Assembly: GCA_045587185.1 (NCBI GenBank)
Contig: JAZNBS010000001.1
Span: 1 to 20,004, forward strand
DNA length: 20,004 nucleotides
DNA from: UMGS172 sp045587185
GTDB lineage: Bacteria > Bacillota > Clostridia > Oscillospirales > Acutalibacteraceae
Reading direction: 5' to 3'
Positions 7,227 through 13,462 of this stretch are shown piece after piece. Both the position numbers and the translations under genes were made by a program. The notes under the pieces were generated by a model. The model was given only the letters and a program-made list of their open reading frames with translations, did no database searches and was not told where the DNA came from. The number at the start of each line of letters is the position of its first letter. Positions within the stretch are counted from its first letter, which is position 1.

Positions 7227-7242
7227 AGCCTTGAAAAAGGCT
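7227..7242 (+). other. GAAA-tetraloop hairpin between ssb and rpsR
   Basis: AGCCTT (7227-7232) and AAGGCT (7237-7242) form a perfect 6-bp stem capped by GAAA. It lies between the ssb stop (7214) and the rpsR ribosome binding site (about 7256). It lacks a U-run, so it is unlikely to be a full terminator; it may stabilise mRNA or affect rpsR translation. Confidence 0.5.
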
Positions 7243-7272
7243 CCCAAAATCTATAAAGGAGGTCGCCTTAAA

Positions 7273-7512
7273 ATGGAAAAGAATGAAAGACCTATGCACC
7301 GCAAGCCCAGAAAGAAGGTTTGCCACTTCTGTGTTGACCGTGCAGAGTTCATTGATTACAAGGATGTTGCAAAACTCAGGAAGTTTATTTCCGAGCGCGC
7401 AAAGATTCTTCCCCGCCGTGTAACCGGCACCTGTGCTGCTCACCAGCGTGAGCTCACTACTGCTATCAAGCGTGCACGTTATGTTGCTTTGCTTCCTTAC
7501 GTGGCAGACTAA
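7273..7512 (+). CDS. rpsR: Small-subunit ribosomal protein bS18
   Basis: This 79-residue partner of S6 on the 30S platform contains the signature region FIDYKDVAKLRKFISERAKILPRR. It keeps a CHFC...CAAH set, so it is probably a zinc-binding (C+) form. The ATG at 7273 is chosen because AAAGGAGG lies 9 bases upstream; an ATT-free reading back to 7231 would include the ribosome binding site. It is the last gene of its operon and is followed by the hairpin at 7525-7594. Confidence 0.96.
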   Translation: MEKNERPMHRKPRKKVCHFCVDRAEFIDYKDVAKLRKFISERAKILPRRVTGTCAAHQRELTTAIKRARYVALLPYVAD

Positions 7513-7524
7513 TTTGAATTTTAA

Positions 7525-7594
7525 AACCCCCGAGCAGAGGAATTGGGTTTAAGGATAAATCACCTTAAACGAAACTTCCGTTTGCTCGGGGGTT
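7525..7594. terminator. Nested double-hairpin terminator between rpsR and dnaI
   Basis: An outer 12-bp GC-rich stem (7525-7536 with 7583-7594) continues through a short imperfect helix (GGAA at 7539-7542 with TTCC at 7576-7579). It is topped by a separate perfect 8-bp stem (GTTTAAGG at 7547-7554 with CCTTAAAC at 7563-7570). On the plus strand it is followed by AAATTTTT; on the minus strand by TTAAAATT. It lies between convergent genes and probably terminates both. It is more elaborate than the other terminators here. Confidence 0.75.
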
Positions 7595-7611
7595 AAATTT
7601 TTGCCCAAAAG

Positions 7612-8574
7612 TTATTTTTTTTTGGCCTTAATAAGTCTGATATCTCCGCCAAAGCACGGGCAGATGGTGTAACTGCCAATGATTCGGGATGCAACACGCT
7701 CCGAATATGTGTCGTTTATTTGACGGATGTCGAGATTCGTACTGATTACGGTGGAAAGACCTTTCATAAGTCTTGTGTTAACGATGTTATACACCGTTGA
7801 TGTGCTGAGTTGGGTCGAAAACTCGGTGCCGAGGTCATCAAGTATCAAGAGGTCACAGGAATTGAGACTATCAATTTTTTCGGTAGAACCCGAACGGTCA
7901 AAAGCCTCGCGGTTGACTTCGTTTATAAGGTTTTGTGCCGAGCCATAGATAACTCTATATCCTTTTTTCAGTACAACATTAGCAATGGCAAGTGATAAAT
8001 GTGTTTTGCCAAGACCGCTGCTACCGGTGAACAAAAGATTCTTGCCTTGGGGAAAGTTTTCGGCAAACTCAAGGCAGGTTTTGAGAACGGCAGACATCTG
8101 TCTTTTCGGGGAAATGCCTTTTTCATTTTTCTCTTCACTGTAATAATCAAGGTCAAAATTTTTAAAGGTTGAGGAGTCTAATGGCATATCACCGATAAGC
8201 GAAGAATAACTCAAATCGGCGGCAATGCTGTTTACACAATCGCATATTTTGCCATTAACATACCCCGTGTCACCGCACTTTGCACAACTGCATTTTGGAG
8301 AATCGGGCATCTCGGCAAGTTTTAAAATCTTATCCTTTTGTGCCTGATGTTCAATAACCTCGCGGTGCAGTTTTTCGGCCTGTTCGGTTTCGCCAGAGAA
8401 CATCAAAAGTGCCATTTTTGAGGACTTTATCTGTATCAATGTGTCAATGTCTGACAACTCAGGATGAGCATTGTAAACATCTGCTTTTTGCTTTTCAAAG
8501 GCTTTTATTGAACTTTTATGCCGGTTGGAAACCTGTTTTAAGGCTTCGCGCAATACTTCATTGGAAAAAGCCAT
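7612..8574 (-). CDS. DnaI/DnaC-like helicase loader ATPase
   Basis: This 320-residue AAA+ ATPase is expected to load the replicative helicase. The N-terminal half is helical and ends in a zinc-binding type cysteine cluster (Cys95, 97, 100, 111, 113). The ATPase core has Walker A GSSGLGKTH (184-192), Walker B LLILDDL (242-248), sensor-like STN (278-280) and an arginine-finger-like SERVASR (291-297). The gene starts one base after the DnaD-like stop codon (TAA then ATG), with a GGAGG site inside the upstream gene, so the two are translationally linked. DnaI is the B. subtilis analogue; assignment within the DnaC/DnaI/IstB-like group rests on the neighbour and the cysteine cluster. Confidence 0.9.
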   Translation of the reverse strand: MAFSNEVLREALKQVSNRHKSSIKAFEKQKADVYNAHPELSDIDTLIQIKSSKMALLMFSGETEQAEKLHREVIEHQAQKDKILKLAEMPDSPKCSCAKCGDTGYVNGKICDCVNSIAADLSYSSLIGDMPLDSSTFKNFDLDYYSEEKNEKGISPKRQMSAVLKTCLEFAENFPQGKNLLFTGSSGLGKTHLSLAIANVVLKKGYRVIYGSAQNLINEVNREAFDRSGSTEKIDSLNSCDLLILDDLGTEFSTQLSTSTVYNIVNTRLMKGLSTVISTNLDIRQINDTYSERVASRIIGSYTICPCFGGDIRLIKAKKK

Positions 8575-9510
8575 TTAGTTGTCCTCCTCGTTAAGTGATA
8601 CAATGCTGTCAATAAAATCAGAGTAGTCATTTTTATTGTCAACTTTGGCGCCAGATGACTTCTTGTTACTCAAGGCGACAATGTCGTCTACTGTTTTGAC
8701 ACCTGCTTTATGCCATTCAGAAACGATTTTTTTAATATAAGGAACCGAGAATTTTGATGTGGTGTTGACGCACACCTCGTATGCTTCGCGGATTATATCG
8801 TGACCGTAGTTCCACTCGTTGACCCATTTGTCGGCCATTTCAAGTTCTGCTTTGGTTGGGGAACGGTGCTCAATGCCCATAGCGGTTTCAACAAGATACC
8901 AAGCAGATTTTCTGCGACGCATAAGAACAAGACGCTCTTCAGCCGTTACAATATCAGAAACGCCGTCATTGACCCATTCGATTGCGGTACGTTCAATAAA
9001 ACCGATGTTGGCACGGCCTTCGGTCACCGCGTAACCCACAATCATAAGTATAAGCGAACCCGAAAGTCCCATATCATCGTGCAACCAAACAAGGGTAGAG
9101 GACTCGCTCTGACGCAGAATTCTGCCCATTTTTTGCTCGGTTTCGCGCAGGATAAAGGCAATTTCAGGGTCTTCCAGACCTCGGCGTGCAACCTCATCAC
9201 GACCGGGCTTAATAACGGCAGAACGGACCGCCTTGGTCTTCTTCTCAGGCTCTGTGTTGGGTTTCACTTCAACCGTACTGCAAAGCACACCGCGTTCGCA
9301 CCAATGGTCAAGTGCATCTCGAACGGTGTATTCATCAAGTTTCAACCCGTCACACACTGCGGTTATATCAAATTGTTTGTCCAAATTTTTAAGGCACCAT
9401 AATAGCACCTTTAACTGTTCTGCAGAAGCAAGACGCAAGTGTTTGTCAGCAACCGATTGCGGTACGGCAAACATCGTCATCATTTCCGCAGGATTCAAAT
9501 AATATCCCAT
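8575..9510 (-). CDS. DnaD/DnaB-like primosome protein
   Basis: This 311-residue protein is likely a primosome component acting with the helicase loader encoded next to it. Residues 1-80 look like the winged-helix N-terminal domain (DDBH1). Two copies of the DnaB_2 (DDBH2) type domain follow, each ending in the aromatic-x-x-x-hydrophobic-x-x-W signature: FIERTAIEW at 171-179 and YIKKIVSEW at 258-266. A lysine-rich linker and acidic tail close the protein. The start ATG at 9510 has GAGGG upstream. Two DDBH2 copies resemble B. subtilis DnaB more than the single-copy DnaD. Confidence 0.85.
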   Translation of the reverse strand: MGYYLNPAEMMTMFAVPQSVADKHLRLASAEQLKVLLWCLKNLDKQFDITAVCDGLKLDEYTVRDALDHWCERGVLCSTVEVKPNTEPEKKTKAVRSAVIKPGRDEVARRGLEDPEIAFILRETEQKMGRILRQSESSTLVWLHDDMGLSGSLILMIVGYAVTEGRANIGFIERTAIEWVNDGVSDIVTAEERLVLMRRRKSAWYLVETAMGIEHRSPTKAELEMADKWVNEWNYGHDIIREAYEVCVNTTSKFSVPYIKKIVSEWHKAGVKTVDDIVALSNKKSSGAKVDNKNDYSDFIDSIVSLNEEDN

Positions 9511-9620
9511 ATTTCCCTCAAAATTAAAGTTTATCGCTTATGTATTTGTGTTTAGCCGTGACATACAAAATAACAGCCTTATGACGGCATCAGTTTGACA
9601 CATAAAAATCATTACATAAC

Positions 9621-9649
9621 ATTATAACACCCACAGATTGAAATGTAAA
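9621..9649 (-). promoter_or_regulatory. Promoter for the DnaD-like/DnaI-like operon
   Basis: On the minus strand, TTTACA (9644-9649) and TATAAT (9621-9626) are separated by 17 bp. The leader would be about 104 bases. Confidence 0.75.
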
Positions 9650-9687
9650 TACGGTAAAATTTAAAATATTTTTTAAAATAAATAATG

Positions 9688-9730
9688 AGAAAACAAGAGA
9701 AAAAGCAAGAAAACAAGAGAAAACAAGAGT
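9688..9730. repeat. Four-unit 10-bp purine-rich tandem repeat
   Basis: Consecutive 10-base units starting at 9691 read AAACAAGAGA, AAAAGCAAGA, AAACAAGAGA and AAACAAGAGT. The short A-tracts recur every helical turn, which would bend the DNA. The repeat ends 36 bp before the -35 box of the rplM promoter. Confidence 0.85.
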
Positions 9731-9766
9731 ATTACAAATTTATTTTAAGATTTCAAAATTTTGTTG

Positions 9767-9795
9767 TTGACAACTGCTTTCACCTATGGTATGAT
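9767..9795 (+). promoter_or_regulatory. Sigma-A promoter for rplM-rpsI
   Basis: TTGACA (9767-9772) and TATGAT (9790-9795) are separated by 17 bp, about 40 bp before the rplM start codon. Confidence 0.88.
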
Positions 9796-9835
9796 ACATA
9801 GGCTAAAAAAAGAAATTTATTCGGAGGTTAACGTT

Positions 9836-10264
9836 ATGTCTACTTTTATGGCAAAACCCGCTGATGTTACCCGTAAGTGGTACATTATCGACGCTGCAGG
9901 CAAGCCCCTTGGACGCGTTGCTGCAAAAGCAGCCGAGATTCTTCGCGGTAAAATTAAACCCACATTCACCCCTCATGTTGACTGTGGTGACCATGTAATC
10001 ATCATCAACTGTGAGAAGGCTGTTTTAACCGGCAAGAAGTTGGAGAAGAAGTTCTACTATCGTCACACCGGTTATGTTGGCGGTCTCAAGGCAGTTCAGT
10101 ATGCCACTTTGATGGCAGAGAGACCCGAGCTTGCTATGGAACTTGCCGTTAAGGGCATGGTTCCCGATACCACTATCGGCAGACAGGCTCTCACCAGACT
10201 TCGCATCTACAAGGGCGCTGAGCATGTACACGCTGCTCAAAAGCCTGAAGAGTTTGCGTTTTAA
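9836..10264 (+). CDS. rplM: Large-subunit ribosomal protein uL13
   Basis: This 142-residue 50S protein is full length for the family. WYIIDAAGKPLGRVAAKAAEILRGK near the N-terminus and the FTPHVDCGDHVIIINCEK segment identify L13. The start at 9836 follows GGAGG by 8 bases; the upstream in-frame extension covers the promoter. It is paired with rpsI 20 bp downstream, the universal bacterial arrangement. Confidence 0.97.
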   Translation: MSTFMAKPADVTRKWYIIDAAGKPLGRVAAKAAEILRGKIKPTFTPHVDCGDHVIIINCEKAVLTGKKLEKKFYYRHTGYVGGLKAVQYATLMAERPELAMELAVKGMVPDTTIGRQALTRLRIYKGAEHVHAAQKPEEFAF

Positions 10265-10284
10265 TTTGAAGGGAGGACATACTG

Positions 10285-10683
10285 ATGTTTGAAGGAAAGC
10301 CTTATTTCTATGGAACAGGCAGAAGAAAGAGTTCTGTCGCTCGCGTACGCGTTTACAACGGTACAGGTAAAATCACCATTAACGACCGTGATATCGAAGA
10401 GTACTTTGGTCTTGAGACCTTGAAACTCATTGTTCGTCAGCCTTTGGCACTCACCGACAACCTTGATAAGTTTGATATTGTTTGCCGTGTTGCAGGCGGC
10501 GGTGTTACCGGTCAGGCAGGTGCTATCCGTCACGGTCTATCCCGCGCACTTCTCCAGTACAGCGAGGAACTCCGTCCCGAACTCAAGAAGGCCGGCTTCT
10601 TGACCCGTGATCCTAGAATGAAAGAGCGTAAGAAGTACGGACTCAAAGGTGCTCGTCGTGCTCCTCAGTTCTCAAAGAGATAA
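10285..10683 (+). CDS. rpsI: Small-subunit ribosomal protein uS9
   Basis: This 132-residue 30S protein has a C-terminal tail that reaches the P site. The YGTGRRKSSVARVR start, the GGGVTGQAGAIRHGLSRAL core and the terminal QFSKR are diagnostic. GGGAGG lies upstream of the ATG. It is co-transcribed with rplM and followed by a strong terminator. Confidence 0.97.
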   Translation: MFEGKPYFYGTGRRKSSVARVRVYNGTGKITINDRDIEEYFGLETLKLIVRQPLALTDNLDKFDIVCRVAGGGVTGQAGAIRHGLSRALLQYSEELRPELKKAGFLTRDPRMKERKKYGLKGARRAPQFSKR

Positions 10684-10702
10684 TCTGTATTATTTAAAAA
10701 TT

Positions 10703-10735
10703 ACAGACCTTGCGTTTTCGCAGGGTCTGTTTTTA
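10703..10735 (+). terminator. Rho-independent terminator of rplM-rpsI
   Basis: A 12-bp stem with one wobble (10703-10714 with 10719-10730) caps on a TTTT loop and is followed directly by TTTTT. This is a textbook intrinsic terminator 19 bp past the rpsI stop. Confidence 0.92.
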
Positions 10736-10808
10736 TGTTGGGAGATTTACCGTTGTGCAAGTTTAAATGCTTTGGATAAGGTTTCAGCGTTATAGTGTCA
10801 ATTAATAA

Positions 10809-10881
10809 AAAGATTCCTCGCATCACTCGGAATGACACGAATGTTCGGCTGTTGTCATTCTGAGCGCAGCGAAGAATCTTT
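10809..10881. repeat. REP-like imperfect palindrome between rpsI and the pseudouridine synthase gene
   Basis: Two 29-base arms (10809-10837 and 10853-10881) are inverted copies that match at 24 of 29 positions, around a 15-base loop. The right arm, with TGTCATTCTGAG and GCGAAGAATCTTT, resembles a short palindromic element I recall scattered in many bacterial genomes. It begins 6 bp past the stop codon of the minus-strand gene. After it the minus strand reads TTATT, so it may double as that gene's terminator. No transposase is nearby. Confidence 0.75.
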
Positions 10882-10887
10882 ATTCTT

Positions 10888-11853
10888 TTAATATTTAACA
10901 TCGGGAAAGAGTTGGTCGGCAAACCATACTTTGGGTACGGCGAAGGTTTTGCCGTTAAGATACTCCAAAATTCCGCCGTCGGTTGTAAAGTTGAACTTCA
11001 GTTTGTAAGAATATAGCGCTTGGTATTTGAAACCCATAGCCTTATCTTTCTGATTTACACCGTATTTGCCGTCACCAAGCAGAGGATGCCCGATGGATGC
11101 CATATGCGCGCGTATCTGATGCGTTCTGCCCGTCAAAAGTTCGACCTTTAAAAGTGAAAGGCCGTCGTGTGAGGCCATACACGAATATTTTGTGCGTACT
11201 GTTTTGGTTTCGTCGGTCTGTTTGTTTTTGATATAGACCTGTTTTTTGTCCTCATTCTTTTCAAGAAAACCTTCAAGAATGTCTGCTTTTTTGTTGGGGG
11301 TACCATGGACTATACAAAGGTACATTTTATCAAGTTCGCGGGTCTTTATCTTATCGCAAAGGATACGCAAAGCCTCGGCATTCTTGGCGGCTATAACGAT
11401 ACCGCCCGTGTTACGGTCGATACGGTTGGCTAAAGCAGGCTTAAAACTGTTTTCGGCATCGGGATTATATTCACCCTTTTCATACAAATAACGCTGTATA
11501 CGGGCAATTAATGTGTCGTTATACTCATTCTCATCGGGGTGTACAAGCAAACCTTGCTTTTTGTCGGCAAGCAGAATATTCTCATCCTCATAAACGATAT
11601 CAAGCACCTTGGATGCGGACAAAAAATCGTATTTAGGTGATTTCGGCTCAAAAAACTCGTCGTTGATATACATTTCAATCACCGAGCCAAGTACAAGGCG
11701 GGTGTTTATCTCTGCACGTTTGCCATCCACTTTGATGCGTTTTAGTCTTATGTATTTGTAAAGCAATGTTTTTGGAAGCAGGGGAGCGGCTTTGGTCACA
11801 AACTTGTCAAGCCGAAGACCTGCATCGTTTTTGCCTACGGTAAATGATTTCAT
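10888..11853 (-). CDS. RluA/RluD-family pseudouridine synthase
   Basis: This 321-residue enzyme isomerises uridine to pseudouridine in RNA, probably 23S rRNA. An N-terminal S4 RNA-binding domain (about residues 10-60) precedes the catalytic domain. The motif II segment NRIDRNTGG holds the catalytic Asp146, and GRTHQIRAHMASIGHPLLGDGKYG is the conserved motif III region. The ATG at 11853 follows GAGG by 7 bases; a GTG at 11865 overlaps that site. It is a single gene with its own promoter at 11883-11911. Which rRNA position it modifies (RluC-, RluD- or RluB-like) cannot be told from the sequence by eye. Confidence 0.93.
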   Translation of the reverse strand: MKSFTVGKNDAGLRLDKFVTKAAPLLPKTLLYKYIRLKRIKVDGKRAEINTRLVLGSVIEMYINDEFFEPKSPKYDFLSASKVLDIVYEDENILLADKKQGLLVHPDENEYNDTLIARIQRYLYEKGEYNPDAENSFKPALANRIDRNTGGIVIAAKNAEALRILCDKIKTRELDKMYLCIVHGTPNKKADILEGFLEKNEDKKQVYIKNKQTDETKTVRTKYSCMASHDGLSLLKVELLTGRTHQIRAHMASIGHPLLGDGKYGVNQKDKAMGFKYQALYSYKLKFNFTTDGGILEYLNGKTFAVPKVWFADQLFPDVKY

Positions 11854-11882
11854 AAATATCCTCACAGATTTTTGTTGAGTAT

Positions 11883-11911
11883 ATTATACATTATACTGTT
11901 ATATTTATCAA
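11883..11911 (-). promoter_or_regulatory. Promoter for the pseudouridine synthase gene
   Basis: On the minus strand, TTGATA (11906-11911) and TATAAT (11883-11888) are separated by 17 bp. A second TATAAT just upstream has no matching -35. Confidence 0.75.
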
Positions 11912-12010
11912 GATGTTGAGAATATTTTGTGTGTTTTATTGCCTATGGTCGGGTTTAAACAAAAAATAACCGCACTGCTGTTTTTAGGTGCTTTTTCTGG
12001 CTTTTATATA

Positions 12011-12039
12011 TTGCAGATTTGCGCATTTAGTGGTATAAT
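12011..12039 (+). promoter_or_regulatory. Extended -10 promoter for the AraC-family gene
   Basis: TTGCAG (12011-12016) and TATAAT (12034-12039) are 17 bp apart, with TG at 12031-12032 giving an extended -10. One TGCGCA-containing repeat lies in the spacer, where a bound regulator would block RNA polymerase. Confidence 0.78.
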
Positions 12040-12067
12040 TACTACAAAAATATTGCTAATCTGCGCA
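12017..12067. promoter_or_regulatory. Candidate operator pair for the AraC-family regulator
   Basis: ATTTGCGCA (12017-12025) and ATCTGCGCA (12059-12067) are direct repeats with start points 42 bp apart, four helical turns. The first lies between the -35 and -10 boxes and the second in the early leader. An inverted GCAGATT/AATCTGC pair overlaps them. This fits autoregulation by the downstream gene, but binding is inferred. Confidence 0.5.
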
Positions 12068-12106
12068 ACGTAGTTGTAATGATTTGTTTTTGGCGAAAAC
12101 GCAAGG

Positions 12107-12973
12107 ATGATGGAACAATATATGAAAAAGTTTTATAATATGAAATTTGATGATATTTCAATTCATAATACCCTCACAGAGCATCCGGAAAATGAAGATT
12201 TTCAGATGCACGCGCACGACCGAGTTGAAATTTATTATTTCATTTCTGGTTACTGCTGTTATACTGTCGAGGGCAGTGAATACGTACTGAAACCCGGTGA
12301 TGTAATGGTTATGCAACCGTCAGAAGCACACTTTCTAAGGGTTATGGGTGATATGCCGTATGAACGTACGGTTATTCATTTTTTTCCGGAACTTTTTAAG
12401 GAATATGACCCGAAAGGTCTTTTGATGAAACCGTTTTTCGACCGCCCTTTGGGTAAACTTAACCGTTATTCTAGGGATGATTTTCTGAGTGGGTTGTATC
12501 AGCAATGCTTTGAGAGTATCAATCCCGAAACTCCAATGGGTATAAAACTTGAAACACAGGGCAAATTGTTTTGCTTGCTTTGTGAGTTGTATAAGGCATA
12601 TTATATGAAAAAAGACCGTCTCGAGGATGCTCAGAATAACGATGTGGAAACGGTTGTGCAGTTAATTGATTATATCAATAAAAACCTTTACGAGCCGTTG
12701 TCGTTGAGCCGTTTGAGCGATGAATTTTTCTTGAGTCAGTCCCAACTTAACCGCCTTTTCAAAAAGGCAATGGGCACAAGCGTTTGGGAATATATCACCA
12801 TTAAAAGGCTGATTGCGTCCAGAAACCGTATTAGAGCAGGCGAACACGCAGGCAAGGTCTGTATTTCCTGTGGATTTAAGGATTATTCCTCGTTCTACCG
12901 AATGTATAAAGCCCGTTTCGGCGTATCCCCAAAACAAGATGATATGACAAGAAGAAGTAAGAATAATACATAG
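12107..12973 (+). CDS. AraC-family transcriptional regulator with N-terminal cupin domain
   Basis: This 288-residue predicted DNA-binding regulator probably senses a small molecule, often a sugar in this architecture. The N-terminal cupin half (about residues 20-110) carries HAHDRVEIYYFISG and a GDVMVMQPSEAH strand. The C-terminal 100 residues hold the double helix-turn-helix, with LSLSRLSDEFFLSQSQLNRLFKKAMG and CISCGFKDYSSFYRMYKARFGVSP. The exact start is uncertain: ATG at 12107 is very close to AAGG (12103), and ATG at 12122 is also possible with a 14-base gap. It stands alone, with no transporter or enzyme beside it, so its target and ligand are unknown. Candidate self-binding sites lie upstream. 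Confidence 0.9.
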   Translation: MMEQYMKKFYNMKFDDISIHNTLTEHPENEDFQMHAHDRVEIYYFISGYCCYTVEGSEYVLKPGDVMVMQPSEAHFLRVMGDMPYERTVIHFFPELFKEYDPKGLLMKPFFDRPLGKLNRYSRDDFLSGLYQQCFESINPETPMGIKLETQGKLFCLLCELYKAYYMKKDRLEDAQNNDVETVVQLIDYINKNLYEPLSLSRLSDEFFLSQSQLNRLFKKAMGTSVWEYITIKRLIASRNRIRAGEHAGKVCISCGFKDYSSFYRMYKARFGVSPKQDDMTRRSKNNT

Positions 12974-12979
12974 TATAAC

Positions 12980-13006
12980 AACCCCCGACAGACTCTGTCG
13001 GGGGTT
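12980..13006. terminator. Hairpin terminator between the AraC-family gene and the pyrophosphatase-like gene
   Basis: A perfect 12-bp stem (12980-12991 with 12995-13006; AACCCCCGACAG and its complement) with loop ACT lies 6 bp past the regulator's stop. There is no strong U-run on either strand, but the very stable stem between convergent genes makes a bidirectional terminator likely. Confidence 0.7.
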
Positions 13007-13081
13007 AAGAATGGTTTGTCGTTTGCTAAAGTATTTAAATTCAAGCGCATACCGTGTTGTGCTGTAAACGGTTTGACATTT

Positions 13082-13459
13082 TTAAAGGTTAACATTGCAA
13101 ACCTCAATATATGTATTATAATACTTTTCTTGAAAATGAATGGCGGTTGCCATTTGTTCGGCTGTGAAGGTCATTCCGTCGGGTGCCGCAATTAGTTTGT
13201 CTTCCACATCGTTTTCACGGTGGACGATGCCTATAACACGGCAGGTATATTCAGTGACGGGTTGTGTGACACCTAACAAATATACATCAAGTTCTTCGCC
13301 GTCACCGCCAAAAACGTCAGGAATATACCCGTAATTTATGGGGTAGTGCAACACCTTTTTACCTTTTTTGTGAACATAACCGACAGGTCGGTCAATACCG
13401 ATGTGTATGACCTTTCCCAAATAGAACCTAACCTGTGCTTTCCTTTCGTCAAATGTCAT
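13082..13459 (-). CDS. Short family I inorganic pyrophosphatase-like protein
   Basis: This 125-residue protein resembles soluble inorganic pyrophosphatases, which hydrolyse PPi, but is well short of their usual 170-180 residues. HYPINYGYIPDVFGGDGEELDVYLLG (about residues 38-63) matches the signature region and DKLIAAPDG matches the DxKIIAVP region. By eye the usual KYE segment and the C-terminal Tyr-Lys pair are missing, and DGDPLD is replaced by DGEELD. Related short proteins are annotated as pyrophosphatase in Clostridia; activity on PPi is not assured. AGAAGG precedes the ATG by 9 bases, and only 3 bp separate it from dacF, so the two form an operon. Confidence 0.75.
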   Translation of the reverse strand: MTFDERKAQVRFYLGKVIHIGIDRPVGYVHKKGKKVLHYPINYGYIPDVFGGDGEELDVYLLGVTQPVTEYTCRVIGIVHRENDVEDKLIAAPDGMTFTAEQMATAIHFQEKYYNTYIEVCNVNL

Positions 13460-13462
13460 AGA

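Larger units (their letters stand above)
9511..9835. other. Divergent regulatory region between the primosome operon and rplM
   Basis: This 325-bp stretch without a gene holds the primosome promoter (9621-9649, minus), an AT-rich segment with the 10-bp repeat at 9688-9730, and the rplM promoter (9767-9795, plus). The primosome leader (about 9511-9614) shows no convincing riboswitch or DnaA boxes. Confidence 0.7.

Noticed and set aside
8800..9402. 200-residue plus-strand open frame opposite the DnaD-like gene
   Set aside because: The minus-strand protein has two DDBH2 signatures and is linked to the helicase loader; the plus frame has no recognisable features.
9688..9730. CRISPR-like repeat array
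   Set aside because: Units are only 10 bp and directly adjacent with no spacers; this is a simple tandem repeat.
12011..13459. AraC regulator and pyrophosphatase/dacF as one regulated cassette
   Set aside because: The genes converge and are separated by a stable terminator; nothing in the dacF promoter matches the TGCGCA repeats.
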